Shown here: piece after piece, positions 54,701 through 64,000 of the stretch | Layout: each line of letters starts with the position of its first letter | Numbering within the stretch: the first letter of the stretch is position 1 | DNA from: Aculops lycopersici | Taxonomy: Eukaryota > Arthropoda > Arachnida > Trombidiformes > Eriophyidae | Direction of reading: 5' to 3' | Assembly: GCA_015350385.1 (NCBI GenBank) | Contig: WNKI01000001.1 | Span: forward strand, 476,496 to 540,495 | DNA length: 64,000 bases | Translations under genes and position numbers: made by a program | Notes under the pieces: model-generated | What the model saw: the letters and a program-made list of their open reading frames with translations, nothing else | What the model was told of the DNA's origin: nothing | Database searches by the model: none

Positions 54701-57649
54701 AGTCCAAAGTCGCCGTTTAATGAGCTGCGGTGGATGGCGCAACTGCAACATGTGTCTGCCTTGCCTTGCGTAGTGTTGTGTTGCTCTTTCCCGTCCAGTC
54801 GATTATGCACACTTCAATTCACTTGGGCAGTGGCGATGGCAGAAACGAAGGCGGCAACAACGACGGGCGCGGCCACATTGCAACGAGCAAGCGAGTGACC
54901 AGAGATTATGGCAGCTGATGCCTCTTGTCGTTCGATTTGCTCTTTGGATTGCATGCGGTTTTGTGGACGAGTGATAATTTGGAGACTAACCTGGTGTCAT
55001 TCGTTCGTTCGAAGATGGAAACGGTGATAGTAGTTTGCCTTTTAGATATAAAAAGCAAGCGAGCTAATGTGTCCATTTGGTCGCCATCAAACATCCACGA
55101 GTCGCTTGGTGGTCGCTCTCTGGATTGCTGTTTTTCAGCATGACGCGTGAGCTGAATGGCAAAGTTGTTGGCTAGTAATTGACGCTGAAGCAACAAGTGG
55201 CCAGTGCACAAATGTTTTTTCCTTGATAACTTTTCGCCCATTTTGAGCGCAAATTGGCCGCAAAAAGAAAACAGCGATGGTCACTTTAAAAGAACATTTG
55301 ATTGCGCAACTTAAAAGTTTTTTGCTCATTTCTCGCTCGCTCGTTAGTTTTCCGCGGCCATCGAAAGTGACGAGCAAAACAAATTGGCCGCAGCGAGAGC
55401 CGAAACTGAAGAGCGCCCATGGGAACCACGAGGACCGGCGAGCTGCAGGAAGCCGAAACTCTGCATCCGGTTTGCGTGCAGCGTTTTCAGGCTTGATTGT
55501 GAAATGCAAAAATCATTTCCACCATTCAATGACTTTTTCTTTGGTCCAGCCGGCGACTTATGCCGTGGCCCTTGGCTCCACACCAGCCACTTGTTGCCAC
55601 TCTTGTTGTCTCCCCTCTAAAACAACTCGTTGACCTCAAGCGGCGCCACTGGCTTGTCTTATTAGCGGCCGCTAATGAGTGTCACTAGTCACAGTTGAGG
55701 GCGCGCAAGTGTTTTGATTTGTGATCCAGATGAGGGAGCTTGAGAACAAGATCTTGAATAGGACTCACTGAAGGCCAGCGTTATTTGGTTCAACCAATTG
55801 ATTCGCTCGCTCGCTCAAATGGGAGTTCGTGCGTGCAGATCGGTTATTAAGCTCTTTCGACTAGCTGTTCGATGTTGCGCTTAGGCCGCTGATGCTAAAG
55901 CAACAGCTAAATTTGCCCGCTTGCAGCTGAGTGAGTCCATGTTTCTGCAGGATTACAACTCGAGATAAACTTACATCGAACTTGTTAACTTACAGTTGCT
56001 GCTTTTGATGCTACGTATGAATAATTAATCGCGCTCAAGGTTACATAACCAAAGACACAAGCGAGCTAGCTGCACCTTTGCTAATTTTAGTCTTAGTTTT
56101 AGTTGGATAATAATAATCGAGCTGAAGCCACTGAAGGGGAAGCAGGAGAGGGAAGGACCAACATGTTGCTTGCTAGTTGGGCGCGTTCAACCAACTCAAC
56201 TCAACTCTTTCTTGATTTCCTCCGAAACATTTTCGTAATCTTGAAAATATCTTAGTGCTAGTCGCTGCACTCCAATGAGACAACAATACTAGCACTAAGA
56301 AGAGTCTCGAGTGGACGACTACGCCACTAGAAAAAACGGATAGTGATGATAGATGAGTGCACGCAGAAAGCAGATTAATGCCTTCAAATCGGCAGCAACT
56401 TGAGCTGGAGCTGGAACTTGAAGACCACCAAGCCGATTGACCGTTTAGCTTGCGGCACTATCGTGTCGGTCGTCGCTCCTACATCCAGTTAGATTGCTGC
56501 GTGATCTCCGCCTCTCGAGTCACATCAAGTTGGAGAGCTAGACTTCCCTCCCTTTGCCCTCAAATCTACTTGGCCAACAGCGACTAAGGTGGCCGCCAAG
56601 TTGATCTAAGATAGAGATAGACCAAGAGTGGTGTTGACATGAATAAGTCGACGAGACGACGAGTGGAATTAATCATGCAATTTTGTCGCTTTCAGTTTTC
56701 CTCAAACTCACATTTAAACTCCAAGCTTTTTTTGACCAGCTGAGCTCCTTAACTCTACTTGAGTTTATGAGGCAAGTCAAGTGACCGCCAACTATCTAAA
56801 TGAATCTAACACCTTTCTATCTCTTGCCGATGAGTTTTGGAGTTAGTTTCCGACTCCTCCCGGCCAAATGCTCCTCAGAACTGATGAGCACATTCGGTTG
56901 CACATGAACACAATCTGCGTGGTCATTAGTCAGCGACAGGTATGTGTGGTAGCCCCATCGTGCCGCTGCCACTGCCTCTGAGTTTGAGCAGCCACCTGTT
57001 GGTGGGCAAATGTGCGAACCAGAGACGCTAGTCAATTTATGTCATAGTAGTTTCTAGTTGTCTGACTGGCTGTTGATCCTGCTCTTGCTGTTACTGTTGT
57101 CGTCTCATTGAAGTCGCTTCTCACTGGTAAGCAAACTTGAGGAGTAGCAGCAGCAGAATTAAAAAGATGAACTCGAGGGAAAGCCGCAGGTAATCGCAAC
57201 GAGCAATGAAGTGAGCAGCACGAAGACGAACTGAATTCGAGCTGGACAGTAAAGTGATTTGAATTTCTAGCTCGAATGCAAATAAGCGGCCAGCTATCTA
57301 ATGCTCTGAATGGGCAGCAAAGCCAACACCGAACTCATCTCCCATTCTGAAGCTCCTCTTTCCTCCATCTATCTCTCTTTCTCGCCCTCGAATCCATCGG
57401 CAGGCGAACCACACAGGTTCGCCCGTTGAACTCTCTGGGGCCGTCGTCGCCGACCAAACAAGATAAGAGCCTTTTGGCCTTTTGTGTGTTGTGCAATTGA
57501 ATCATGAACAGCAAGTGTGAGATTTTAAATTAGATTCCAACGATCCGGCGACTGAGTTACTCTCGCGGTCAGCCAGCTTGCTTTTACCTGTTGGTTGCTC
57601 GCCATTTATGATTGAATTCAAAAATGTGGAAAAGTTTTCCTCTCTCTCT

Positions 57650-57950
57650 NNNNNNNNNNNNNNNNNNNNNNNNNNNNNNNNNNNNNNNNNNNNNNNNNNN
57701 NNNNNNNNNNNNNNNNNNNNNNNNNNNNNNNNNNNNNNNNNNNNNNNNNNNNNNNNNNNNNNNNNNNNNNNNNNNNNNNNNNNNNNNNNNNNNNNNNNNN
57801 NNNNNNNNNNNNNNNNNNNNNNNNNNNNNNNNNNNNNNNNNNNNNNNNNNNNNNNNNNNNNNNNNNNNNNNNNNNNNNNNNNNNNNNNNNNNNNNNNNNN
57901 NNNNNNNNNNNNNNNNNNNNNNNNNNNNNNNNNNNNNNNNNNNNNNNNNN
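57650..57950. other. assembly gap of about 301 N bases in a CT microsatellite
   Basis: Ns start after CTCTCTCT and end before AATGAAGTTAACGTT, with CT units resuming at 57965. Real length is unknown. Frames running through the gap are meaningless. Confidence 0.95.
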
Positions 57951-57961
57951 AATGAAGTTAA

Positions 57962-57964
<3 letters not shown>

Positions 57965-57993
<29 letters not shown>
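57965..57993. repeat. (CT)n microsatellite next to the gap
   Basis: About 14 CT units right after the assembly gap, inside the Vang intron. Confidence 0.85.
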
Positions 57994-57997
<4 letters not shown>

Positions 57998-60900
57998 ATC
58001 CAGCTGAATTATTATTGCTATTATTCGGCAACTCGGATAACCGACTCCAATGCAGCAAATCGAATCTCTCGTCTCAACATATGGGCAACTCAATTACCTG
58101 GCAATCGCCTGTTTGAGGTAGTTGTGGTTGTAGTGATAGCGCAGTCATCCCACTCAACTCATCGGCTATTTGCCGCGAAATCCACAGCCGGCTGCTTGCC
58201 CACTGGCGCCGCAGATGCCTGACAGACTTCCGGTCCGTCGAACCCCATCGACAGTCGGGCCGGAACTCGGCGCTGTCTTGGTGGTCGTGTGATTTTTTGC
58301 AATCAAACGCGTGGGATAATCGCGAGCCTCTTTGCCAAGCTGTCGATAGTCAGGTAAAACGGCAGAGGGAAAAAAGAGTGGAAGTCGACTCGGCGAGACG
58401 GCGCCAGAGCCATCGAAGCGCAACGTTATCGCAGTGCTACCGCAGTGACCAATGGAAAACGTTTGCAAGCCAATCATATTGTTCCGCTCAAAAGTTTTGA
58501 CTCTTCGATCGGATGGAAATGATTACCACTGTTGCGAGGAAAATGTGTGAGAAATCTCCGAGAGTTTTCAGGCCATTTCAGCCCAACGGCCACGTTGTTG
58601 ACGTTGATAAGAATCATTGGGGACGACTGGTGGTTTCGCTTTGAATTTTCAGCTAACAACAGGTGCTACGACGAAACGCAAACGATTGTCTCTCGCTCCG
58701 GTGACACTAAATAGAACTCGCGGGAGTCCGACGAATGTCCCGAATTCGAATCTCTCAAGCTGATGGACTCACTCCATTGCGTCCTCGAAGAAAAAGAGCA
58801 GTCGTCGTTGTTTGTTACATAACGATCAGATAGGGCCAACGAGATAAGCGCATGCAGATAATGACTTGGAAGTTTGCGGCCAGGTAAAATTTGTGAGTGA
58901 AGAGAAATTTGTTGCGAGCGCTCATAACAATGATTGATGTAATTGGCCGCCATGTACAAGCGGACGTTGAGTCGTTTGTTTGGGAAGAAAATCATTTCTA
59001 ACAGCAACCACAGCAACCACTCACCTGATCATTACCATAGATCATCAACGAGTTTGTTGTTAGTCTGCTTCGAAGAAAATGAGAGGGAATTAAGCGTTGG
59101 ACTGTGGCCCTTTCATTCAATGCCAAGACACCTGATGATCTATGGCGCTATCTCGATCTCTTCATTATTGACCAGTGCCATTTCACTATGCTAGCCGCCA
59201 ACTGCTCGTTATCTCGACGATATTGAGTCGGGATATCGTCGGCTGAGGTTGAATTTTGCTGGCCTACTCAAAAGGTTGTCTTTTATTGGCTCTCCCGGAG
59301 TGCAGAACAATGGCGACCGCCGGAAGTTGCGGATGCGAGATTGAGTTATTCTTGGAATCAAGCGAGTGGGCGAATCAAGTGAATGTCATTGTTTGCAAAA
59401 GAAAATTTGAGAATGTTTACAACGGAACTCGAGCTGGCTCTTGGAGTTTTATAGCTCTCTTAAGAGGGGAGGGGGAGAGGAATGACTTCAAAGCTTAATT
59501 AGCTGGCAATTGAGGAATTTGGTCTTGAAGTTGAAACTCGGATGCTCGACTACCTGTTCGGGTAAAGTAAGGTCTCGACGTCTTTTTGAGTAACTCGAAT
59601 GGCCATTCAAAGTCAGAGTCAGTCACTTGCAAGCGAGAACCTCTGATTCATGATGAGACTGGCGCATATAAATCAGTCGAGGTGTTTAGTCCAACTAATC
59701 ACATGGCCACTATTTGTGAAGGTTGCCATTGGAGGCGAACCACACTAACATTCGATTGCAGTGTGTTGAGGCGACCTGTTAGCAGCGCCAAGTGAGCAAC
59801 ATCAGTGACGACGGAGACGAGTAATGAGGAGATTGGAGAACGAAGATAGAGATGAATAGAGATGCTCATGTTTCAAATGAGCGCCGGCTCCCTGCCTCTC
59901 GCTTCGGTCGCCTCGAGGCGCTTAGATGCTTGTCGCCGGCGACCGACCATTATTATTTAGTTTTGTGGCAGCGTCCGCGTCCACGGCCACTGGCTAGCCA
60001 ATCGGCTGCGCTTGTCAGTCAGGTTGGCCAGCCGATTGAGGGAATTGCAATTTGTGGAAATGGCTGCCTGGTTGAACCAACCAACAACGTCGACTGCCGA
60101 CCGTGATGATGCCGAAGAGATTACGCAAACTCGCAAGCATGATACTCAAACAAGTGTGCTTACAACTTGGCGCCCACCTCAATTATCATCAAAACTACTG
60201 CCTCTTCCACCGACTAAGATGACTGGCGTTACGAGGCAATAAAATCGAGACTACGACTGAAAGCGAGTTTGACGGAGCTCGCCTTTGATCTGGCCCAACA
60301 TCAGCCTTTTCCTTTGAGGGCGAGCAACTTTCCACAATCAAGCCAAACGAGCGAACGTCGATAATTGACCCACGCCAAGCGGCCGCGATTAACAGGTGGG
60401 CTTGGCGTCGATTAGCGCGCGAATCTCTAGTTCATTGCAGGGGATTCGGATTTGCAATTTCCTTTTTATTAAAAAATTTTTGTGTGACAAACTCCGTCGA
60501 CTTGCCCCGGGACAGTCAACCAATCAATGCATAAAGGATGGCGACCAGCCACGGGTTTAACTTTTTACATGAAAGTTGCATCGGCTAATCTGATCTAATG
60601 ATCAAAGGCGTAGATGAGAACGTAATAAACTCCACCTCCGCTCACTCACTTGCTCGCTCTCTGCCAAAACGACAACAAAAGTCTCTGGATAATAATTATA
60701 CGAGCGTCTCGTCTTCGAAGGAACGCGAAAATTAACGCTTCGCCATGAATAGAGCGACACAAAGCGAGCAACAAGCATTGAATTGATGCATAATTGGGAG
60801 TTAACTACGGCGATTGGCTCAAGGTCAGCCGATCAATAGCACGACTAGAAGTTTTACTTTACAAGAAACGGCAGACAACTTTTCTCTGATTAGTATGCAG

Positions 60901-61165
60901 CCGAAGTGATGCAATTATTTTTTGCATCCAAACCATCGATCGATTGACCTCTTTGAGGGGAACGGCGATCTTCGTAATTTTGCTTGCCAACGGAACCTTA
61001 TGCGGCGGAAAATTTTAATCCGCTCCCATTTTTAGACCGATCTTAATGGAGCGTAAAAACCAGAGTACTACCAACGATTAGTAAACTGAATTTAGGAAAC
61101 CTGACCGCTAACCACAAATTTACACTTTGCAACAACCTACTTCATTCCCCCTCCTGTTTACTTAG

Positions 61166-61837
61166 CCCACCAACTTGCCACAAACGGAACAACCAATGAA
61201 TCGAGCACCAACCTGTCGATGCCTCTCAATACGATGAACCCGAATCAAGCGGCCAGAACCATGTACCCGAGCATCGCTCGGTCACTTCAAAAGTATCTCA
61301 GGATCACCAAACAAACTGGCCGCCATAATCTGCAATCCATATATGAGCATCTGGCCAAGTGTCTCCTCTACAAGCTTAGCGCCCGGGCTTTCATCGAGAA
61401 GTTCGTTAATCATGATCCAGTTTGGCAACAGAGTGAAACAAACCTCTTTGCTCATTGCACCCTCGAGGACTCGGCATTTATCGATACCCATCGAAGCCCA
61501 AAGGATTTAGAAATCAACTCTTGGTCTCTAGTCTCGGATACTCTGGCTTCACGTCACATTGACTCAGGTACGTTATAATGGCCATCATCCAAAGAAAATC
61601 GGACGCGATCTAATATCGCGTCAGATTGCCGCCTGTCATTAAGGATAATCTATATCAGATTACTAACTAAAGTCAACTTTTCTCTGCGCCAATTCAACAT
61701 CAACAGGTACCTTTTTCGTTTTAAAACAAGGACAAGTCTCCCTATTGGTTAATGTTGCAAAACTGCCGCATTTAAATCTCACAGAAGAAGTTGTAGATCT
61801 GAACTCTTGCAAGTTTGCTCCGCGAATCAATGCATAA
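61166..61837 (+). CDS. Vang: Van Gogh/VANGL exons 2 and 3 (C-terminal cytoplasmic region)
   Basis: Exon 2 is 61166-61567, ending TCAG before GTACGT. Exon 3 is 61707-61837, after CAACAG and ending in TAA. Both joins are phase 1, and a 139-bp intron lies between them. The protein continues KVA-AHQLATNGTTNE and then shows the conserved Vang domain: NPNQAARTMYPSIARSLQKYLRITK, SIYEHLAKCLLYKLSARAFIEKFV, WSLVSDTL and FFVLKQGQVSLLVNV. This region binds Prickle and Dishevelled in other animals. The C-terminus KFAPRINA lacks the PDZ-ligand ETSV that ends fly and vertebrate Vang. AATAAA lies at 61925. The two exons total 533 bases and give about 177 residues. Confidence 0.92.
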
Positions 61838-62593
61838 AAAAGAAGGTAAACAAAGATACACACATAGTTGTTTTGTTAATGGATGTGCTCATTGATCATA
61901 AAGATTATATAAGATCGATGTGAGAATAAATAGATCTAAGCCTAGCGTTCGTTTTGTAAGTCAAGTGTTTTATTGAATTTTTCAGTTTTTATCCAGGTTC
62001 ACGCCACGACAAAGGCGACAAGTATTGATACTTGCAACTATGAATCCGCCTTCTCTGGCTTCTCTCCTTCTCTTGATACAAAGTTATTATTATTATTTAG
62101 AGGAATCTTGATGCTCACGCATCGAATCCTCTAATTTGAGAGAATGCCATGGTTTTATTTGGACTTGTTTAGTTCGGACTGTTTACGCTAGATATACTTG
62201 ATGTGTGGTGAGGTTTAAAATGTTCAACAGGCAAGTGGCTGGGCTACTATTCAAAAACTCTATCTAGCAGAACAAACAAATTGTGTTTTGGGGAGAAATT
62301 GCAATAACTTGGCAAGAGATCGATGGGAAATAGTGCAGTCCAAGATAATGCCCATCATCTTTTGTTGTTGAATTTGAATGGCTGATGTCCGGTGTTTTGT
62401 TTGTTTAAGCTTCTCGCCATATTTGTACTTATTAGGTGTCTAGGTATGTGTATGTATGTATGTGTATAAAATACCTAGCTCCGGGTTAAGTTTGGTTCTG
62501 GGTACAGGTTTTATCAATTAATGAACAATCAGGATTCATTCAATCATATGTCAAATCTAAAACTAAATGTCATCATCATCAAATAAGTCCACA
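61838..62593. other. 3' UTRs of Vang and of the converging Ala/Lys/Glu-rich gene
   Basis: No coding sequence is supported. It holds the Vang polyA signal (61925), a possible minus-strand AATAAA near 62153-62158 for the converging gene, and a short GTATGTAT repeat at about 62442-62466. Confidence 0.45.
61925..61930 (+). terminator. polyadenylation signal AATAAA for Vang
   Basis: A canonical hexamer about 88 bases after the Vang stop codon. Confidence 0.65.
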
Positions 62594-63616
62594 TCATTCG
62601 TTATTGACAGGAATGGTCGGTTTCGAATCGTCCGTCTTGGCGGCCTCAGATTTGAGCTCACCGCTTGTTACCTCGCTCTTTGGTTCGACCTCCTTGGTCT
62701 CGTCTCCTTTATTGGCGGTCTCTTGGGTATGTTCTTTTGCGTCAGTTGCAACAGCTTTCGCTTCCTCTCCTGCTTTAACTGGCGCTTTGTCTTCTTTGGA
62801 TTCGGGAGTTTCGTTCTTCTTTTCTTCGGTGGCAGGCGTAGTTTCGACCGCCGCTGGCTCAGCTGGCTTCTCTGTTACCTCTTCAGCTTTCTTTGCTTCC
62901 CCATCGTCCTTCTTCTCAGGGTGCTTTTCCGTTTCACTGGCCACAGGCGCCACCTCATCGGTCTTTTCACTGACCGGCGTTTGGTCTTCTGATGGTTTTG
63001 TTGAGGTCTCGGTATTTGATGCATCTGGGGCTGGGGTTGGTTCAGGCTCTGCTTCTTTGGCTGGCTCTGCAGTCGCAGACTCGTCGGCCTTCACCTCCTC
63101 CTTAGCGTCCACCTTCTTCTCTTGGGCAGTCTCCTCGACTTCCATTGCTGGTGTTGCCTCCTCTTTCGCCTCGGCTTCGGTGGACTTGGAGGTCTCTTCT
63201 TTTTTATGCTTCTCGCTTGATGCTGAGGTCTTGTCCGCAGATTCGGCTGGCTCCTCTACTACGGGAGCCTTCTCTTCTTTGCTCACTTCCTTCTGTTCTT
63301 TTGATTCAGTAGCAGCCTCTTTGGCTACAGCCTTAACCGGCGTAGCCTCTGTTGATTCTGAGGTTTCGTTCTTTTCCGCGTCGTCAGCTGTTGTAGCTGC
63401 AGCAGCAGTGGCGGCAGCTGGTTTTCTACCTCGTTTTCCACCGCTACCTGGTTGGCTAGCACTCTGGTTAGCCCTTTTCCTACCACGACTCTCCAAAACT
63501 GGCGCTGGTGGGGTGACGACGCCGCCATTTCGGGTTTGGCTACGGGTTCGGCGTCTATTGTCATCTGGGTTGGATTCTGGTTGAGGTGGGGTGACTTCTT
63601 TTGCGTTGTCAGCCAT
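62594..63616 (-). CDS. low-complexity Ala/Lys/Glu/Thr-rich acidic protein with AT-hook-like motif
   Basis: A 340-aa single frame from ATG (MADNAKEV) in a good Kozak context. No named family is recognised. The N-terminal 80 residues are basic (RRRTRSQTRNGG, GGKRGRKPAAATAA), with one AT-hook-like GRKP core. The following 260 residues are dominated by E, K, A, T, S and P, with low hydrophobicity, such as EVSKEEKAPVVEEPAESADK. This points to an intrinsically disordered, probably nuclear or chromatin-related protein, which is inference from composition only. The regular composition and absence of stops over 340 codons support real coding. The opposite strand also has an open frame, but its Ser/Val-rich text is a shadow of this composition. 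Confidence 0.6.
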   Translation of the reverse strand: MADNAKEVTPPQPESNPDDNRRRTRSQTRNGGVVTPPAPVLESRGRKRANQSASQPGSGGKRGRKPAAATAAAATTADDAEKNETSESTEATPVKAVAKEAATESKEQKEVSKEEKAPVVEEPAESADKTSASSEKHKKEETSKSTEAEAKEEATPAMEVEETAQEKKVDAKEEVKADESATAEPAKEAEPEPTPAPDASNTETSTKPSEDQTPVSEKTDEVAPVASETEKHPEKKDDGEAKKAEEVTEKPAEPAAVETTPATEEKKNETPESKEDKAPVKAGEEAKAVATDAKEHTQETANKGDETKEVEPKSEVTSGELKSEAAKTDDSKPTIPVNNE

Positions 63617-64000
63617 GGTTGTCGGGTATTAGTTTGCTAGTCTTGTTTCCAGAGCTAAATTAATAAATATAGATTAGGTTTCAATATCGATCAAGTTAAT
63701 CGAGTAAACAGAGAAAGTGTGTTGTTGATACACAAAATACTGGTGAGAATACAATTTTCTAGTCCGCGCGCCACGCGGAGAGCATCTAAGTTTTTGGCCA
63801 ATTTTCAGAATCAGTTACAAAAAAGAATTCCACTAAGAACTCGCCTGCCAAGCGTACATTAGTTACACAAGCACCAGAGCAATAGCAGCGGCCAACCTGG
63901 GTACGCGTCGATATTCTAACCGCCAAATTCGCTTTCGCCTTGCATTCGCTGAGCGCCATGCGCTTTTGTGACTTAAAAAGAGAACAAAAAACGGTGCTTT
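63617..64000. other. 5' flank of the Ala/Lys/Glu-rich gene
   Basis: AT-rich DNA directly upstream of the minus-strand ATG, likely the promoter and 5' UTR. No further gene was seen before the window ends. Confidence 0.4.

Larger units (their letters stand above)
51773..61165 (+). other. 9.4-kb intron of Vang, with assembly gap
   Basis: The donor GTAAGTTGAAC follows GCAG. The acceptor is TTTACTTAG at 61165. Exon phases match (1 to 1). No nested gene was supported; open frames inside are short or overlapping. It holds six to seven CACYTGTTG/CAACARGTG motifs (including 53045, 55191, 55588, 56993, 58657), a 301-base gap and flanking CT microsatellites. Enhancer content is possible. Confidence 0.75.

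Noticed and set aside
57578..58093. Frames of 125-169 codons made mostly of X
   Set aside because: They span the 301-N assembly gap.
60012..60242. A 76-codon frame in the Vang intron as a possible nested or alternative exon
   Set aside because: It opens with TTG and lacks matching splice phase or homology; kept as intron.
62604..63584. A 326-codon Ser/Val/Ala-rich plus-strand frame opposite the Ala/Lys/Glu-rich gene
   Set aside because: Its composition is what GAA/GAG/GCC/AAG-rich codons give on the other strand, and it has no signal or domain.

Overview
The window is nuclear DNA from an animal, most likely an arthropod and possibly a mite or another small compact-genome chelicerate. Support comes from a CYP18A1-type ecdysteroid-degrading P450, a Van Gogh planar-polarity gene, a two-finger GATA factor, an Oli/bHLHe22-type bHLH gene, a secreted transglutaminase and GT-AG introns. 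Lineage below arthropod is inference. Most conserved genes are single open exons. Introns are seen only in the GATA gene, MOB2, CYP18A1, the tetraspanin and Vang.

Layout. 1-6.2 kb: a GATA transcription factor (minus strand) and its long flanks. 6.2-26.6 kb: a gene-dense, mostly housekeeping block holding LMF2-like lipase maturation factor, MOB2 (one intron), a 2 kb decayed stretch with a chromodomain relic, DNase II, transglutaminase, SLC10-family transporter, TFIIH p44, proteasome beta-1, V-ATPase subunit e, flotillin-2-like, TBC1D15/17-like Rab GAP and the PP1 regulator SDS22. Two pairs here share short divergent promoters (p44/proteasome beta-1 and TBC/SDS22). 26.6-37.6 kb: an unusually long CYP18A1-like P450 and a large bHLH gene, in wide non-coding flanks. 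37.6-44.6 kb: a gene-poor stretch with a perfect hairpin and a CT microsatellite interrupted by an assembly gap. 44.6-46.4 kb: a small secreted cysteine-rich peptide and a tetraspanin. 46.4-61.9 kb: Vang, in three exons with a 9.4 kb first intron that carries a 301-base gap. 62.6-63.6 kb: a low-complexity Ala/Lys/Glu/Thr-rich protein.

Themes. Developmental genes (GATA, CYP18A1, bHLH, Vang) have kilobases of non-coding flank or intron and long Gln-rich or Ser-rich additions to conserved cores. Housekeeping genes are packed tightly. A 9-bp motif, CACYTGTTG/CAACARGTG (Snail/E-box-like), occurs about 28 times by hand count where about one is expected. It lies almost wholly around the developmental genes. 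No complete transposon, CRISPR array, rRNA or tRNA was recognised. Several starts given here are the first ATG supported by family alignment, a signal peptide or Kozak context, and lie inside longer open frames.
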